Positions 31,147 through 38,656 of a stretch of 64,000 nt of DNA are shown piece after piece. How positions within the stretch are numbered: position 1 is the stretch's first letter; each line of letters begins with the position of its first letter. The notes under the pieces are model-generated. The model made no database searches and was not told the origin of the DNA. It saw nothing but the letters and a program-made list of their open reading frames with translations. A program made the position numbers and the translations under genes. Source of the DNA: VFMC01 sp031404435 (lineage in GTDB: Bacteria; Actinomycetota; Acidimicrobiia; Acidimicrobiales; Ilumatobacteraceae); assembly GCA_031404435.1 (NCBI GenBank), contig JANNHO010000339.1, positions 1 to 64,000 of the forward strand. Reading direction: 5' to 3'.

Positions 31147-32036
31147 CCGACACCCTTCCAGCACCGGGACTGGCACCGGCACCGGCACCGGGGTCAATCG
31201 CCGCCGCCGTTGCCGAGGGCATGCTGCCGGGTCGGGTGTGGTTGTACACCAACTATCACTGCAACCTGGCGTGCTCGTACTGCCTCACTGAATCGTCACC
31301 GCGTAGCGATCGCCGGCAACTCGAACCGGCGGTCATGACCGCCGTCGCCGCGCAGGCTGCGCAGCTCGGCTTCACCGCGCTCGGTGTGACCGGGGGTGAG
31401 CCGTTTCTGTTGCCGTGGTTGCCGGACATGATCGTCGAGATGGCCGAACACCTCCCCGTCGTGGTACTGACCAATGGCACCCTGTTCGGTGGTGAGCGGA
31501 TCGAACGTGGTGCCGCGTTGGCCCATCCCCACATCGCCGTGCAGATCTCGCTCGATTCGCACCTTCCCGACATCAACGACATGGCCAGAGGTGCCGACAA
31601 CTTCGCTAAGGTCGTCGACGCCGTGCCGCGCCTGGTGGCACGGGGTGTGCGGGTGCGGATCGCCACCACCACCTCGGGACCGCTCGATGACTCGGCGCTC
31701 GATCCGCTGCGCGCGTTGGTCGCCGAACTCGGCGTAGCGGCCGAGGATCACCTCGTTCGCCCGGTGGTCCGCCGAGGGCGTGCTGACGAGCGCGGATTCG
31801 GCCTCGCTGCCAGCGCACAGGACATCCCGAGCGAGTTGACGATCACCGCCGACGGCGCGTTCTGGGGGAGCTTCGGGCCAACCGTGCGTGCCGGTCGGCT
31901 CGACACTGATCTGTTGCTCACGCGAACGGTGTTGCCGTTGTCGGTCCCGGCACATGCGTTGCTCGAGGCGCATGCATTGCTCGAGGCGGATGGGGCGATG
32001 CCGCCAGGCCACGACGCGAAGCTCGGCATCCGTTGA
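31143..32036 (+). CDS. Radical SAM protein
   Basis: A 297-residue radical SAM enzyme. YTNYHCNLACSYCLTES carries CxxxCxxC for the 4Fe-4S/SAM cluster (residues about 40-47), GVTGGEPFLLPWL is the GGE motif, VVLTNGTLF follows, and QISLDSHLPDIND is the typical beta-4. There is no Cys-rich SPASM tail. The C-terminus instead has a short 18-bp tandem repeat (HALLEAHALLEA). It is coupled to the AhpD-like gene. The substrate is unknown. Proximity to a DUF2064 protein, known in databases as rSAM/selenodomain-associated, is notable. Confidence 0.8.
   Translation: MTDTLPAPGLAPAPAPGSIAAAVAEGMLPGRVWLYTNYHCNLACSYCLTESSPRSDRRQLEPAVMTAVAAQAAQLGFTALGVTGGEPFLLPWLPDMIVEMAEHLPVVVLTNGTLFGGERIERGAALAHPHIAVQISLDSHLPDINDMARGADNFAKVVDAVPRLVARGVRVRIATTTSGPLDDSALDPLRALVAELGVAAEDHLVRPVVRRGRADERGFGLAASAQDIPSELTITADGAFWGSFGPTVRAGRLDTDLLLTRTVLPLSVPAHALLEAHALLEADGAMPPGHDAKLGIR
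31953..31988. repeat. Two 18-bp tandem repeats in the radical SAM gene
   Basis: CATGC(G/A)TTGCTCGAGGCG occurs twice in tandem with one mismatch, encoding HALLEAHALLEA near the C-terminus. Confidence 0.8.
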
Positions 32037-32077
32037 GCGTGATTCCACCGGGCCCGGTCGGGCCCACGCAAGCACTC

Positions 32078-32758
32078 TCACCGGATCGCCGCAACGATGG
32101 CGCGTGCGGTGTCGGCGAGCCGACCGTGATCACGCCGACCCTGATCACGGGGGCCCAGGGTGTCCACTTTGGCCGCCGCGACCACATCGTCGAAGATGTC
32201 GAGATCGCGGGCCATCACCAGATGGTGCACGTTTCGCTGGTGCGCGTGGAGGCGGGCGAGTTGCGCCATCCCAGTATTCGAGCCGCTCATCTCGACGCCC
32301 TCGAACAAGCCGTATGTCGCGGGCGTGCCGGGCCGACCCGCGTCGTGCAGCCCGATCGCCCAATACCCGCCATCGGAGGCGAGACCGATTGCATCACAGC
32401 CGCGCTGCAGCGCGTCGAGGCCGGGCCCGAGCGAGCCGATCGCCCGGGGTGTGTCCATCCCGACGATGATCCCCGGGCCGAGATCGTCGAACGCGTTGGC
32501 CAGCCGCTCGCCGAGCCCGTGCCCGCGCTGCTCCACCACGGCGTATCCGGGCCGCGCCCATTCGGTTGGATCACCATCGAACAGCAGCACCCGACGCACC
32601 GGGATGCTCGACCGATCAGCGAGACCGTCGATGGCATCGAGGGTGTCGGCCAGAGCCGCAGCCGCCAACTCCGCCGCCTGGGCTGGCGTGCACGGCGGGC
32701 ACAGCCGGGTCTTGACGAATCCGGGTCGTGGTTGTTTGGCGATGACGGTGAGGTGCAT
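32078..32758 (-). CDS. DUF2064/TIGR04282 glycosyltransferase-like protein
   Basis: A 226-residue GT-A-like protein. VIAKQPRPGFVKTRLCPP is the nucleotide-binding start, shared with CofC/MobA-like transferases. GLGERLANAFDDLGPGIIVGMDTP is the family motif, where MDTP replaces the more usual GSDxP. ASDGGYWAIGL and LFEGVEMSG follow. Databases call this family rSAM/selenodomain-associated transferase 1. Its activity is unproved. It follows a GT2 gene by 39 bp in the same direction. Confidence 0.8.
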   Translation of the reverse strand: MHLTVIAKQPRPGFVKTRLCPPCTPAQAAELAAAALADTLDAIDGLADRSSIPVRRVLLFDGDPTEWARPGYAVVEQRGHGLGERLANAFDDLGPGIIVGMDTPRAIGSLGPGLDALQRGCDAIGLASDGGYWAIGLHDAGRPGTPATYGLFEGVEMSGSNTGMAQLARLHAHQRNVHHLVMARDLDIFDDVVAAAKVDTLGPRDQGRRDHGRLADTARAIVAAIR

Positions 32759-32797
32759 GGTGCTGATCTCGATGCTGCTGGTGGTGGCGATGGCGGG

Positions 32798-33460
32798 CTA
32801 CCAGAACGATGCCCCGTCGTGGCGCAACAACTGGCCCATGTCGACCAGTGCCCTGGCCGTGCCGCGCACAGTACCGGTCACCTTCGAACGGCCGGCCCGT
32901 TCGCGGTAGGGGACAGGCAGACCGGCGATCGTCCAGCCGGCCTGATGGGCGCGCAGCACCATCTCGAGGGGCCAGCCCGAACGTCGATCACGCAGTCCCA
33001 GTTCGACCAGCGCGATCCGATGCACCACCCGCATCGGACCCAGATCACGCACGGAGATGTGGGTCCGTCGGCGAACCTCGGCGGCCAACACGCGGTTGGC
33101 AAGGCGGGCGTGTGCCGGCCAGGTGCCGCGCGGCGCGATTCGTTCGCCGATCACCAGTTCGGCGTCGCCGCGTTCGAGCAGTTCCACCAACATCGGCAAC
33201 GCAACCGGGTCGAGCGAGGCGTCGCAGTCCATGAAACACACCACGTCGTCGGTCGCAGCTTGCAGACCGGCCCAACACGCCGCGCCGAAACCACGCACGG
33301 GCTCGTGGACCACCAACGCGCCGGCCTGCTTCGCCAGCAGAGCCGTTGCATCGGTGGAGCCGTTGTCGACCACGATCGGCCGGTACCCACGCGGGATTCG
33401 TTCGAGAACCCAGCCGATCGCCGCTGCCTCGTCGAGTGCCGGCAGGATCACGTCGGGCAT
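32798..33460 (-). CDS. Family 2 glycosyltransferase (dolichyl-phosphate-sugar synthase-like)
   Basis: A 220-residue GT2. VILPALDEAAAIGWVLERIP is the N-terminal nucleotide segment, VVDNGSTDATALLAKQAGALVV follows, and VCFMDCDASLDPVALP gives the DxD-like metal site (D-C-D). The later RDLGPMRVVHR and RSGWPLEMVLRA fit soluble GT2 enzymes without membrane segments. The start MPDVILP is preferred over an extension to 33490. It diverges from the epimerase gene and is followed by the DUF2064 gene, suggesting a glycan or glycolipid pathway. Confidence 0.8.
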   Translation of the reverse strand: MPDVILPALDEAAAIGWVLERIPRGYRPIVVDNGSTDATALLAKQAGALVVHEPVRGFGAACWAGLQAATDDVVCFMDCDASLDPVALPMLVELLERGDAELVIGERIAPRGTWPAHARLANRVLAAEVRRRTHISVRDLGPMRVVHRIALVELGLRDRRSGWPLEMVLRAHQAGWTIAGLPVPYRERAGRSKVTGTVRGTARALVDMGQLLRHDGASFW

Positions 33461-33501
33461 GGGCGACCCGTCGGGTGTACTCGACGGCAAGGCCGCCCCC
33501 G

Positions 33502-34605
33502 GTGAGGGTGGTGGTGACCGGTGGTGCGGGGTTCATCGGCTCGCACGTCGTCGACGAGCTGCTCGGCGATGGCCACGACCTGATCGTGGTCGACGATCTT
33601 GATCCCGGCGCGCACGATGGTGTCCCCGAGGGGCTCGATGAACGCGCCCGCTATGTGTGGGCCGATGTGCGCGACGCGGCGATGTGGGCATCGGTGTTGC
33701 GCGGAGTGGACGCGGTGTGCCATCAGGCCTCCAAGGTCGGGCTCGGTGTCGACTTCGCCGATGTCGACGAGTATGTGTCGCGTAACGATCTCGGTACCGC
33801 GTGCCTGCTGCGTGGGCTGCATGATGCACGCTTCGAAGGTCGGCTCGTGTTGGCATCGAGCATGGTCGTCTACGGGGAGGGGCGGTACCGCTGTGGGCGA
33901 CACGGCCTGGTTCGTCCCGGTCCACGGCGACCCGTCGATCTCGACGCTGGCCGCTTCGAGCCGCCGTGCCCGGGCTGCGGCGAAGCGCTGACCGCCGAAT
34001 CCGTCCCGGAGGATCATTGGCTCGATCCGCGCAACGTGTACGCAGCCACCAAGCTCGCCCAAGAGCACCTGTGCGCGGCGTACGAACGGGAGCATCCCGG
34101 CTGTGTTGTGACAGCCCTGCGATACCACAACGTGTACGGCCCACGGATGCCGCGCAACACGCCCTACGCCGGCGTGGCGAGCATTTTTCGCAGCGCGTAC
34201 GAGCGCGGCGACGCACCGCGGGTCCTCGAAGATGGTTGTCAGACCCGCGACTTCATCCATGTCAGCGACATCGCTCATGCCAACGTGTTGGCGCTCACCC
34301 ACGATGCTGGCGCCCGTGCTGGGAGCGCGAGCGGGGACGGGACCGGGGCGCGGGGCGCCTTCAACGTGTGTAGCGGTGATCCGCACACGGTGCTGGAAAT
34401 GGCCCAGGCCCTCCGTCCGGATGGGGCGGATCGGCCACGTGTCGTTGGCGGATACCGCCTCGGCGACATCCGTCACGTGTTCGCCAGCCCGGCACGGGCC
34501 GCCGAGGAGCTCGGGTTTCGTGCCACGGTGAGCTTCGCCGAGGGCATGCGCGAGTTTGCCACGGCGCCACTGCGCCGTTCGATCGCCCCGCGCCCGACGA
34601 TGTGA
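33502..34605 (+). CDS. NAD-dependent sugar epimerase with zinc-ribbon insert
   Basis: A 367-residue extended SDR starting at GTG 33502. VVVTGGAGFIGSHVVDELL is the NAD loop. ASSMVVYGEG and VYAATKLAQEH give Ser/Tyr/Lys. DFIHVSDIAHANVLAL is the C-terminal sugar-binding region. An insert (about residues 128-165) has CGRHG...CPGCG, a zinc-ribbon-like pair also seen in dTDP-L-rhamnose 4-epimerase-like proteins. An Ala/Gly-rich linker GARAGSASGDGTGARGA interrupts the C-terminal part. The substrate is a nucleotide sugar of unknown identity. It is divergent from GT2. Confidence 0.82.
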   Translation: MRVVVTGGAGFIGSHVVDELLGDGHDLIVVDDLDPGAHDGVPEGLDERARYVWADVRDAAMWASVLRGVDAVCHQASKVGLGVDFADVDEYVSRNDLGTACLLRGLHDARFEGRLVLASSMVVYGEGRYRCGRHGLVRPGPRRPVDLDAGRFEPPCPGCGEALTAESVPEDHWLDPRNVYAATKLAQEHLCAAYEREHPGCVVTALRYHNVYGPRMPRNTPYAGVASIFRSAYERGDAPRVLEDGCQTRDFIHVSDIAHANVLALTHDAGARAGSASGDGTGARGAFNVCSGDPHTVLEMAQALRPDGADRPRVVGGYRLGDIRHVFASPARAAEELGFRATVSFAEGMREFATAPLRRSIAPRPTM

Positions 34606-34607
34606 CC

Positions 34608-35999
34608 TCACCACTTCGACACCAGTGCCGCTTGGAGCACGACTGCACCCGTGACCTGCGCGCCCACCGCCATCATCGCCAATCGCCGATTGGTCCGACA
34701 GATCAGCATGCCGCCGGCCAGTGCGAGCCACGGAAAAAACAGCAACCAGATCCGTTCCACCTCGGCGCGTGAGTACTGCGACACGTGAGCGGCCATGAGC
34801 GCGAGCGCGCCGCCCACCACCAACACAGCGACGCGGTTCGGTGTTCGGCGGAGCTGGCACATCTTGATCATCCCACCGAAGGTTGCCGGCCCAACTGCGA
34901 TCAGTGAGGCAGCGAGGTTGGCCAGCATGAAGTAGGCGAATGGGCGCAGCCGGGCGGTTCCCGCCCAGTACTGGCGTTGCGTTTCGGCCGCACCGGCAAA
35001 CCACCAGAATCCGTACACCCAGAACAACGCGGTCACGGCACCACCGCCAACGATGGCCGCGACGATCACGGCCGCCGCTGGTCTCGCCCCGCTGTCGTGA
35101 CGTCGAAATGCCATGACGCACGCGACGAGTGGCACGAGCACGAACATGGCGCCGCCGTAGGTGAGCATCAAGAGGCCGCCGAGGAGCAGCCCGCCGAGCG
35201 CGCCCCACGCGAGGGCAGCTCGCGGTGTCGCCCGCAGGCCGAGCGTGCACGCGGCAACACCGCACGATCCGACCGCCGTGTACACGGCATCGGCGGACGT
35301 AACCATCCACAGGGCATACGGGGCCACCACCAGAAGTGGAGCGCAGCGACGGACCCAGTCACTGCCGGCCACGGCCCACACCGCCACGAGTGCCGCAACC
35401 GGTACCACGACGGTTCCGCCAATCGAGAGCGCAACCACCGGCCAGTGGCCGCGAAGGCCGATGGCATCGAGCATCTTCAACACGAGCACGAAGCCGGGCG
35501 GGTGGCCGCGTACGTGCACCGAGTACCGGTCGATGTCGGTGACGAAGCTCCGCAGAAACTCGCCGGCGGGAGGCATTGTGGCGAGGTTGGCGAGGTACTC
35601 GGTGCGATGTACCGCACCGTGCAACAAGCCGTCTCGACCGTCGGTGAGTGCAAGCGATGTGGCAAACGCTCCGGCGGCCGTGCCGGTCAGCGGGAGGAGC
35701 CATCGCAGACTGCAGCGCCACCACCACTGCCGTGCCACACCAACGATGACGACCGCTCCGATCATCGCCGCGCCAAGGAGTCCCCAGCCGAACCGCCACC
35801 TCCATCCGTCGAGCGGATCCCGACCGATCAACGGGGCCGCGCCCAGGTTGATCCTGGGCTCCGCGTCCTGCAACCGGATGCCCCAGATGACGCTGACGGT
35901 GATCAGTACCAGCGCCCCGACCCACGGTGCCCAGATCCGCGCTGACCAGATCCGCGGTGGCCAGATCCGCGGTGGCCGGATCAGCGGTGGCCGGCGCAT
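34608..35999 (-). CDS. GT-C-like polytopic membrane glycosyltransferase
   Basis: A 463-residue protein with about 11-12 membrane helices, for example WVGALVLITVSVIWGI and LLGGLLMLTYGGAMFVLVPLVACVMAF. The first periplasmic loop contains RYSVHVRGHPPGFVLVLKMLDAIG, and the H-P-P-G stretch is typical of GT-C lipid-linked sugar transferases. The N-terminal tail is a direct repeat (PPRIWPPRIWSARIW) encoded by 15-bp units. ATG overlaps the stop of the upstream DoxX-like gene (TGATG). The substrate is unknown. The neighbouring GT2, epimerase and PAP2 genes suggest a surface glycan or glycolipid. Confidence 0.7.
   Translation of the reverse strand: MRRPPLIRPPRIWPPRIWSARIWAPWVGALVLITVSVIWGIRLQDAEPRINLGAAPLIGRDPLDGWRWRFGWGLLGAAMIGAVVIVGVARQWWWRCSLRWLLPLTGTAAGAFATSLALTDGRDGLLHGAVHRTEYLANLATMPPAGEFLRSFVTDIDRYSVHVRGHPPGFVLVLKMLDAIGLRGHWPVVALSIGGTVVVPVAALVAVWAVAGSDWVRRCAPLLVVAPYALWMVTSADAVYTAVGSCGVAACTLGLRATPRAALAWGALGGLLLGGLLMLTYGGAMFVLVPLVACVMAFRRHDSGARPAAAVIVAAIVGGGAVTALFWVYGFWWFAGAAETQRQYWAGTARLRPFAYFMLANLAASLIAVGPATFGGMIKMCQLRRTPNRVAVLVVGGALALMAAHVSQYSRAEVERIWLLFFPWLALAGGMLICRTNRRLAMMAVGAQVTGAVVLQAALVSKW
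35932..35991. repeat. Four 15-bp tandem repeats (CAGATCCGCGGTGGC type)
   Basis: Units at 35932, 35947, 35962 and 35977 encode the RIW-containing N-terminal repeats of the membrane protein. The middle two are identical and the outer ones diverged. Confidence 0.8.
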
Positions 36000-36952
36000 C
36001 ACCCGGTTCCGGAACCGGCCTGGCGGCCGGCGCGGTGCAGCAGCGCGGCGGCCAACGCCAACCCGCCCCACATCGCCGCGTTCGAGGCGGTGCTCACCGC
36101 TTGCACCGTGAGCGCGTCACCGTCGTCGCGGACGTAGTCGAACTTCTGGAGCGCGAAGATGACTGCTGCAAGCAGACCGAAACCGACCACCGCAGCGCGC
36201 GCCGCCCACCGGCGTTGCGCTCCGACTAGCACCAGTGCCCCGAGGGCGATCGTCAGGAGCGCCCACAGCGGATTGAACCACACGAACTTCATCTCCCAGC
36301 GGTGCACGAACTCGCCGTCGGCGCCGACAAATCCGGCGTCGCTGCCCAGCAATGCAACACGTTTACCGGCGAAACCCACCGACCTGGCAACGAACAGACC
36401 AAGAGCACCGATCACCACCGCCGTCACCCCGACCACCTTGGTCGCTTGCCGCGCTGCGGCCCCATCTCGCCGCAGCACACCGTCGAGACCGAGGTGTTCG
36501 CCGGCATCCGAGGCATACACGAGGAGGTGGGCGACAAACATCAGCACGTACGACCACGACCACTCGTCGGCCTGGTCGTAGTACACCACAGACAGCAGGA
36601 TCGGGATCGTCATGGCGGCACCCGCGAGGGCGACGATCTTGGTTCGGTAGCCGATCAGGAGCAGCCCTGCGAGCGCGGTCTCGACGATCAGGATTATCCA
36701 CCCGAAGATCTGGAAGTTGGGCAGGATGACCTGTTCGGTCACCCAGGTGAACGGGCCGAACGGCGAATTCCGTGACACCGACGCCGAGTACTTGTAGAGA
36801 CCCCCGCCCGAGTTCTCGCCGAACGACGGCGGCACCTTCCAATGCAGGTTCGCCAGCCACATGAGACCCAGTGCGATGCGACCGACACCGAGCACGTTGA
36901 AGCGAACGAGGTTGTCGATCGCGGTGGCCCGGCGAGACAGTGAAGCGAACAT
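35999..36952 (-). CDS. DoxX-like membrane protein
   Basis: A 317-residue protein. The N-terminal region VGRIALGLMWLANLHWKVPPSFGE and the segment IFGWIILIVETALAGLLLIGYRTKIVALAGAAMTIPILLSV are the DoxX/HTTM-like four-helix core. Further helices near residues 190-210 and 240-290 (FVWFNPLWALLTIALGALVLV) extend it. DoxX proteins associate with thiosulfate or quinone oxidation and redox stress, but no specific motif assigns this one. It is translationally coupled to the GT-C-like gene. ATG 36950-36952 is chosen. Confidence 0.65.
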   Translation of the reverse strand: MFASLSRRATAIDNLVRFNVLGVGRIALGLMWLANLHWKVPPSFGENSGGGLYKYSASVSRNSPFGPFTWVTEQVILPNFQIFGWIILIVETALAGLLLIGYRTKIVALAGAAMTIPILLSVVYYDQADEWSWSYVLMFVAHLLVYASDAGEHLGLDGVLRRDGAAARQATKVVGVTAVVIGALGLFVARSVGFAGKRVALLGSDAGFVGADGEFVHRWEMKFVWFNPLWALLTIALGALVLVGAQRRWAARAAVVGFGLLAAVIFALQKFDYVRDDGDALTVQAVSTASNAAMWGGLALAAALLHRAGRQAGSGTG

Positions 36953-37040
36953 TTGCTCAGCATGACACCGCTTCACGGCGCACAACTGGAGTTTCGCGAA
37001 TGTTTCGGAGGAATCGAGCCTCGTTGGCGACGGCGCGAAT

Positions 37041-37046
37041 TACGGT
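37041..37046 (+). promoter_or_regulatory. -10 hexamer TACGGT
   Basis: It is 6 nt before ATG 37053, leaderless start of the PAP2 gene. Confidence 0.45.
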
Positions 37047-37052
37047 CCGGCC

Positions 37053-38102
37053 ATGTCGTTGATGACCGCGGTGGCACCGCAGTGCCGTGACCACTCGTTC
37101 AGGTCCCGGCGATGGACCCAACATGTCGGCGATGTGGCGCTGTACGTCGTGATGTGGATGGCCTATGGCGAGACTCGGGGCGCTGCCGATGGCCTCGGCC
37201 TGCCGCTCCAGGTGGAGACGGCACGGAACATCGACCGGGCACTGTTCTTCGGTGCCGATCCGACGGTGTGGATGCAGCGAAAGTTCTACTCCGACGAACA
37301 CGTCCGGTGGTACGACGTGGTTGCGACGATCGTCTACGACTCGCATTTCGTGGTCCCGGTCGTGGCGATCGGCGCATTGTGGGTGTGGCGGCGTCAGGAG
37401 TGGGTTCGTTTCATGCGGCGGTTTGCCACGTTGCTGGCGGGCGCATGCATGATGTTCATCGTGCTGCCGACCGCCCCACCGTGGATGGCCGGTGGTGGCG
37501 ATGCCCGGGTGCGCCTTGATGCGCTGCCGCCGCTCGCCCGCCCGGCCGGACGGGGCTGGGACTACTTCGGCATCGACAGCGTCGGACACCTGTGGGAGAC
37601 GGGACGTGAGCTGACCAACCGCACGGCCGCGCTGCCGTCGCTGCACGCCGCGTTTGCGTTGTTCGTGGTGATCTTCTTGTTCCCGAAGGTCCCCAGCCGA
37701 CTGGCCCGCGCCGCGATGCTGGTGTATCCGCTGACCATGGGAGTGGTGCTCGTGTACCTCGCCGAGCACTACGTGATCGACGTGCTCGCCGGATGGGTGT
37801 TCGTCGTTGCATCCTTCGCGCTGTGGCGCAATCTGGAGCGCGGTGGGCGGGACCGAGCGGGCTACCGTGGCGTCGTGGCCGTGAGCGACGATGATCGGGA
37901 CCGGTGGCAACGCCAGGTCGATGCGATGGCGGCGGCGGAGTGCGACGACGAAGGCTCACCCGATCAGCGCGTCCAGATCATCGCCACGGCGAACCGCCAT
38001 CGCCGCTCGCACGGGGTGGCCGAGTTAACGACGGAAGGAGAGATGCATCACCGTGCCCGAGCCCTCGGACTACTGGACCGATTTCGCCCGCCGGCTGTCT
38101 GA
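37053..38102 (+). CDS. PAP2/inositolphosphotransferase-like membrane protein
   Basis: A 349-residue protein with about six helices. TAALPSLHAAFALFVVIFLF followed by YLAEHYVIDVLAGWVF is the C2/C3 signature of PAP2-superfamily phosphatases (PSLHAA...H...D). An earlier loop holds the C1-like segment. It may release phosphate from a lipid carrier or act as an Aur1/Ipt1-like transferase. Past the last helix it carries a 75-residue hydrophilic tail (starting about VAVSDDDRDRWQRQ) whose 3' end overlaps the nucleotidyltransferase gene by 50 bp. The tail may instead be a separate small protein from an internal GTG. Confidence 0.75.
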   Translation: MSLMTAVAPQCRDHSFRSRRWTQHVGDVALYVVMWMAYGETRGAADGLGLPLQVETARNIDRALFFGADPTVWMQRKFYSDEHVRWYDVVATIVYDSHFVVPVVAIGALWVWRRQEWVRFMRRFATLLAGACMMFIVLPTAPPWMAGGGDARVRLDALPPLARPAGRGWDYFGIDSVGHLWETGRELTNRTAALPSLHAAFALFVVIFLFPKVPSRLARAAMLVYPLTMGVVLVYLAEHYVIDVLAGWVFVVASFALWRNLERGGRDRAGYRGVVAVSDDDRDRWQRQVDAMAAAECDDEGSPDQRVQIIATANRHRRSHGVAELTTEGEMHHRARALGLLDRFRPPAV

Positions 38103-38553
38103 GCTCGCTGCTGAGCCGGTGCTGATCGGAGCGCTCGCCGCCTTGATGTACCGGGCCGAGCCTCGCTTCACCACCGATGTCGACTTTCTCGTGAGGTCCC
38201 TCGAGGGCGTCGCCGATGCGTTCCGAGCCGACGGCTACGACATTCGCGAGATGGCCGAGCCAGGCGGCGAGCCGTACGTGATGTTCATCCGCGGCCATGG
38301 GATGCGGGTGGATGCGCTCCTCGTGGAGACCGACTACCAGGAGGAGGCCCACCGGCGCGCAGTCGACGGCGTGCTGACCGTGGAGGACGTGATTGTCCAC
38401 AAGCTGATCGCGTGGCGGGCACGCGATCGCGACGACATCGACTCGATCCTGTCGACCCGTCCATCCCTCGATCACGCGTACATCGAGCGATGGACGCAGG
38501 AGTGGCAGGTCGCCGATCGCTGGACTGAGTCGCAGCGAGCGGCCCCCCGTTGA
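38053..38553 (+). CDS. AbiEii-like nucleotidyltransferase
   Basis: A 166-residue protein starting at GTG 38053, preceded by the strong site GGAAGGAGAG. LIGALAALMYRAEPRFTTDVDFLV contains the G...R.T.D.D nucleotidyltransferase core (metal-binding Asp pair near residue 42), followed by VEDVIVHKLIAWRARDRDDIDSIL, the K...R..D.D of the AbiEii/MNT-type toxin family. Such proteins are toxins of type II/IV toxin-antitoxin modules, yet no classical antitoxin gene is visible. The hydrophilic tail of the PAP2 frame is the only coding sequence directly upstream. Confidence 0.72.
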   Translation: MPEPSDYWTDFARRLSELAAEPVLIGALAALMYRAEPRFTTDVDFLVRSLEGVADAFRADGYDIREMAEPGGEPYVMFIRGHGMRVDALLVETDYQEEAHRRAVDGVLTVEDVIVHKLIAWRARDRDDIDSILSTRPSLDHAYIERWTQEWQVADRWTESQRAAPR

Positions 38554-38656
38554 GCGCCGGACTGGCTTGCGCGACGGCACACGTGTTCGTGGACGCAGGT
38601 ATCTGACGGGAGCGGGCTGGGTACCGAGGCGCAGCCACCACGTGAGAAGGATGTCG

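Noticed and set aside
32034..32042. Stop TGA of the radical SAM gene as another Sec codon
   Set aside because: A second in-frame TGA follows two codons later, no homologous sequence continues, and no hairpin fits at 16-37 nt.
38604..38616. Sixth copy of the TCTGACG palindrome near 38606
   Set aside because: Only the left half-site is present, with no CGTCAGA arm.
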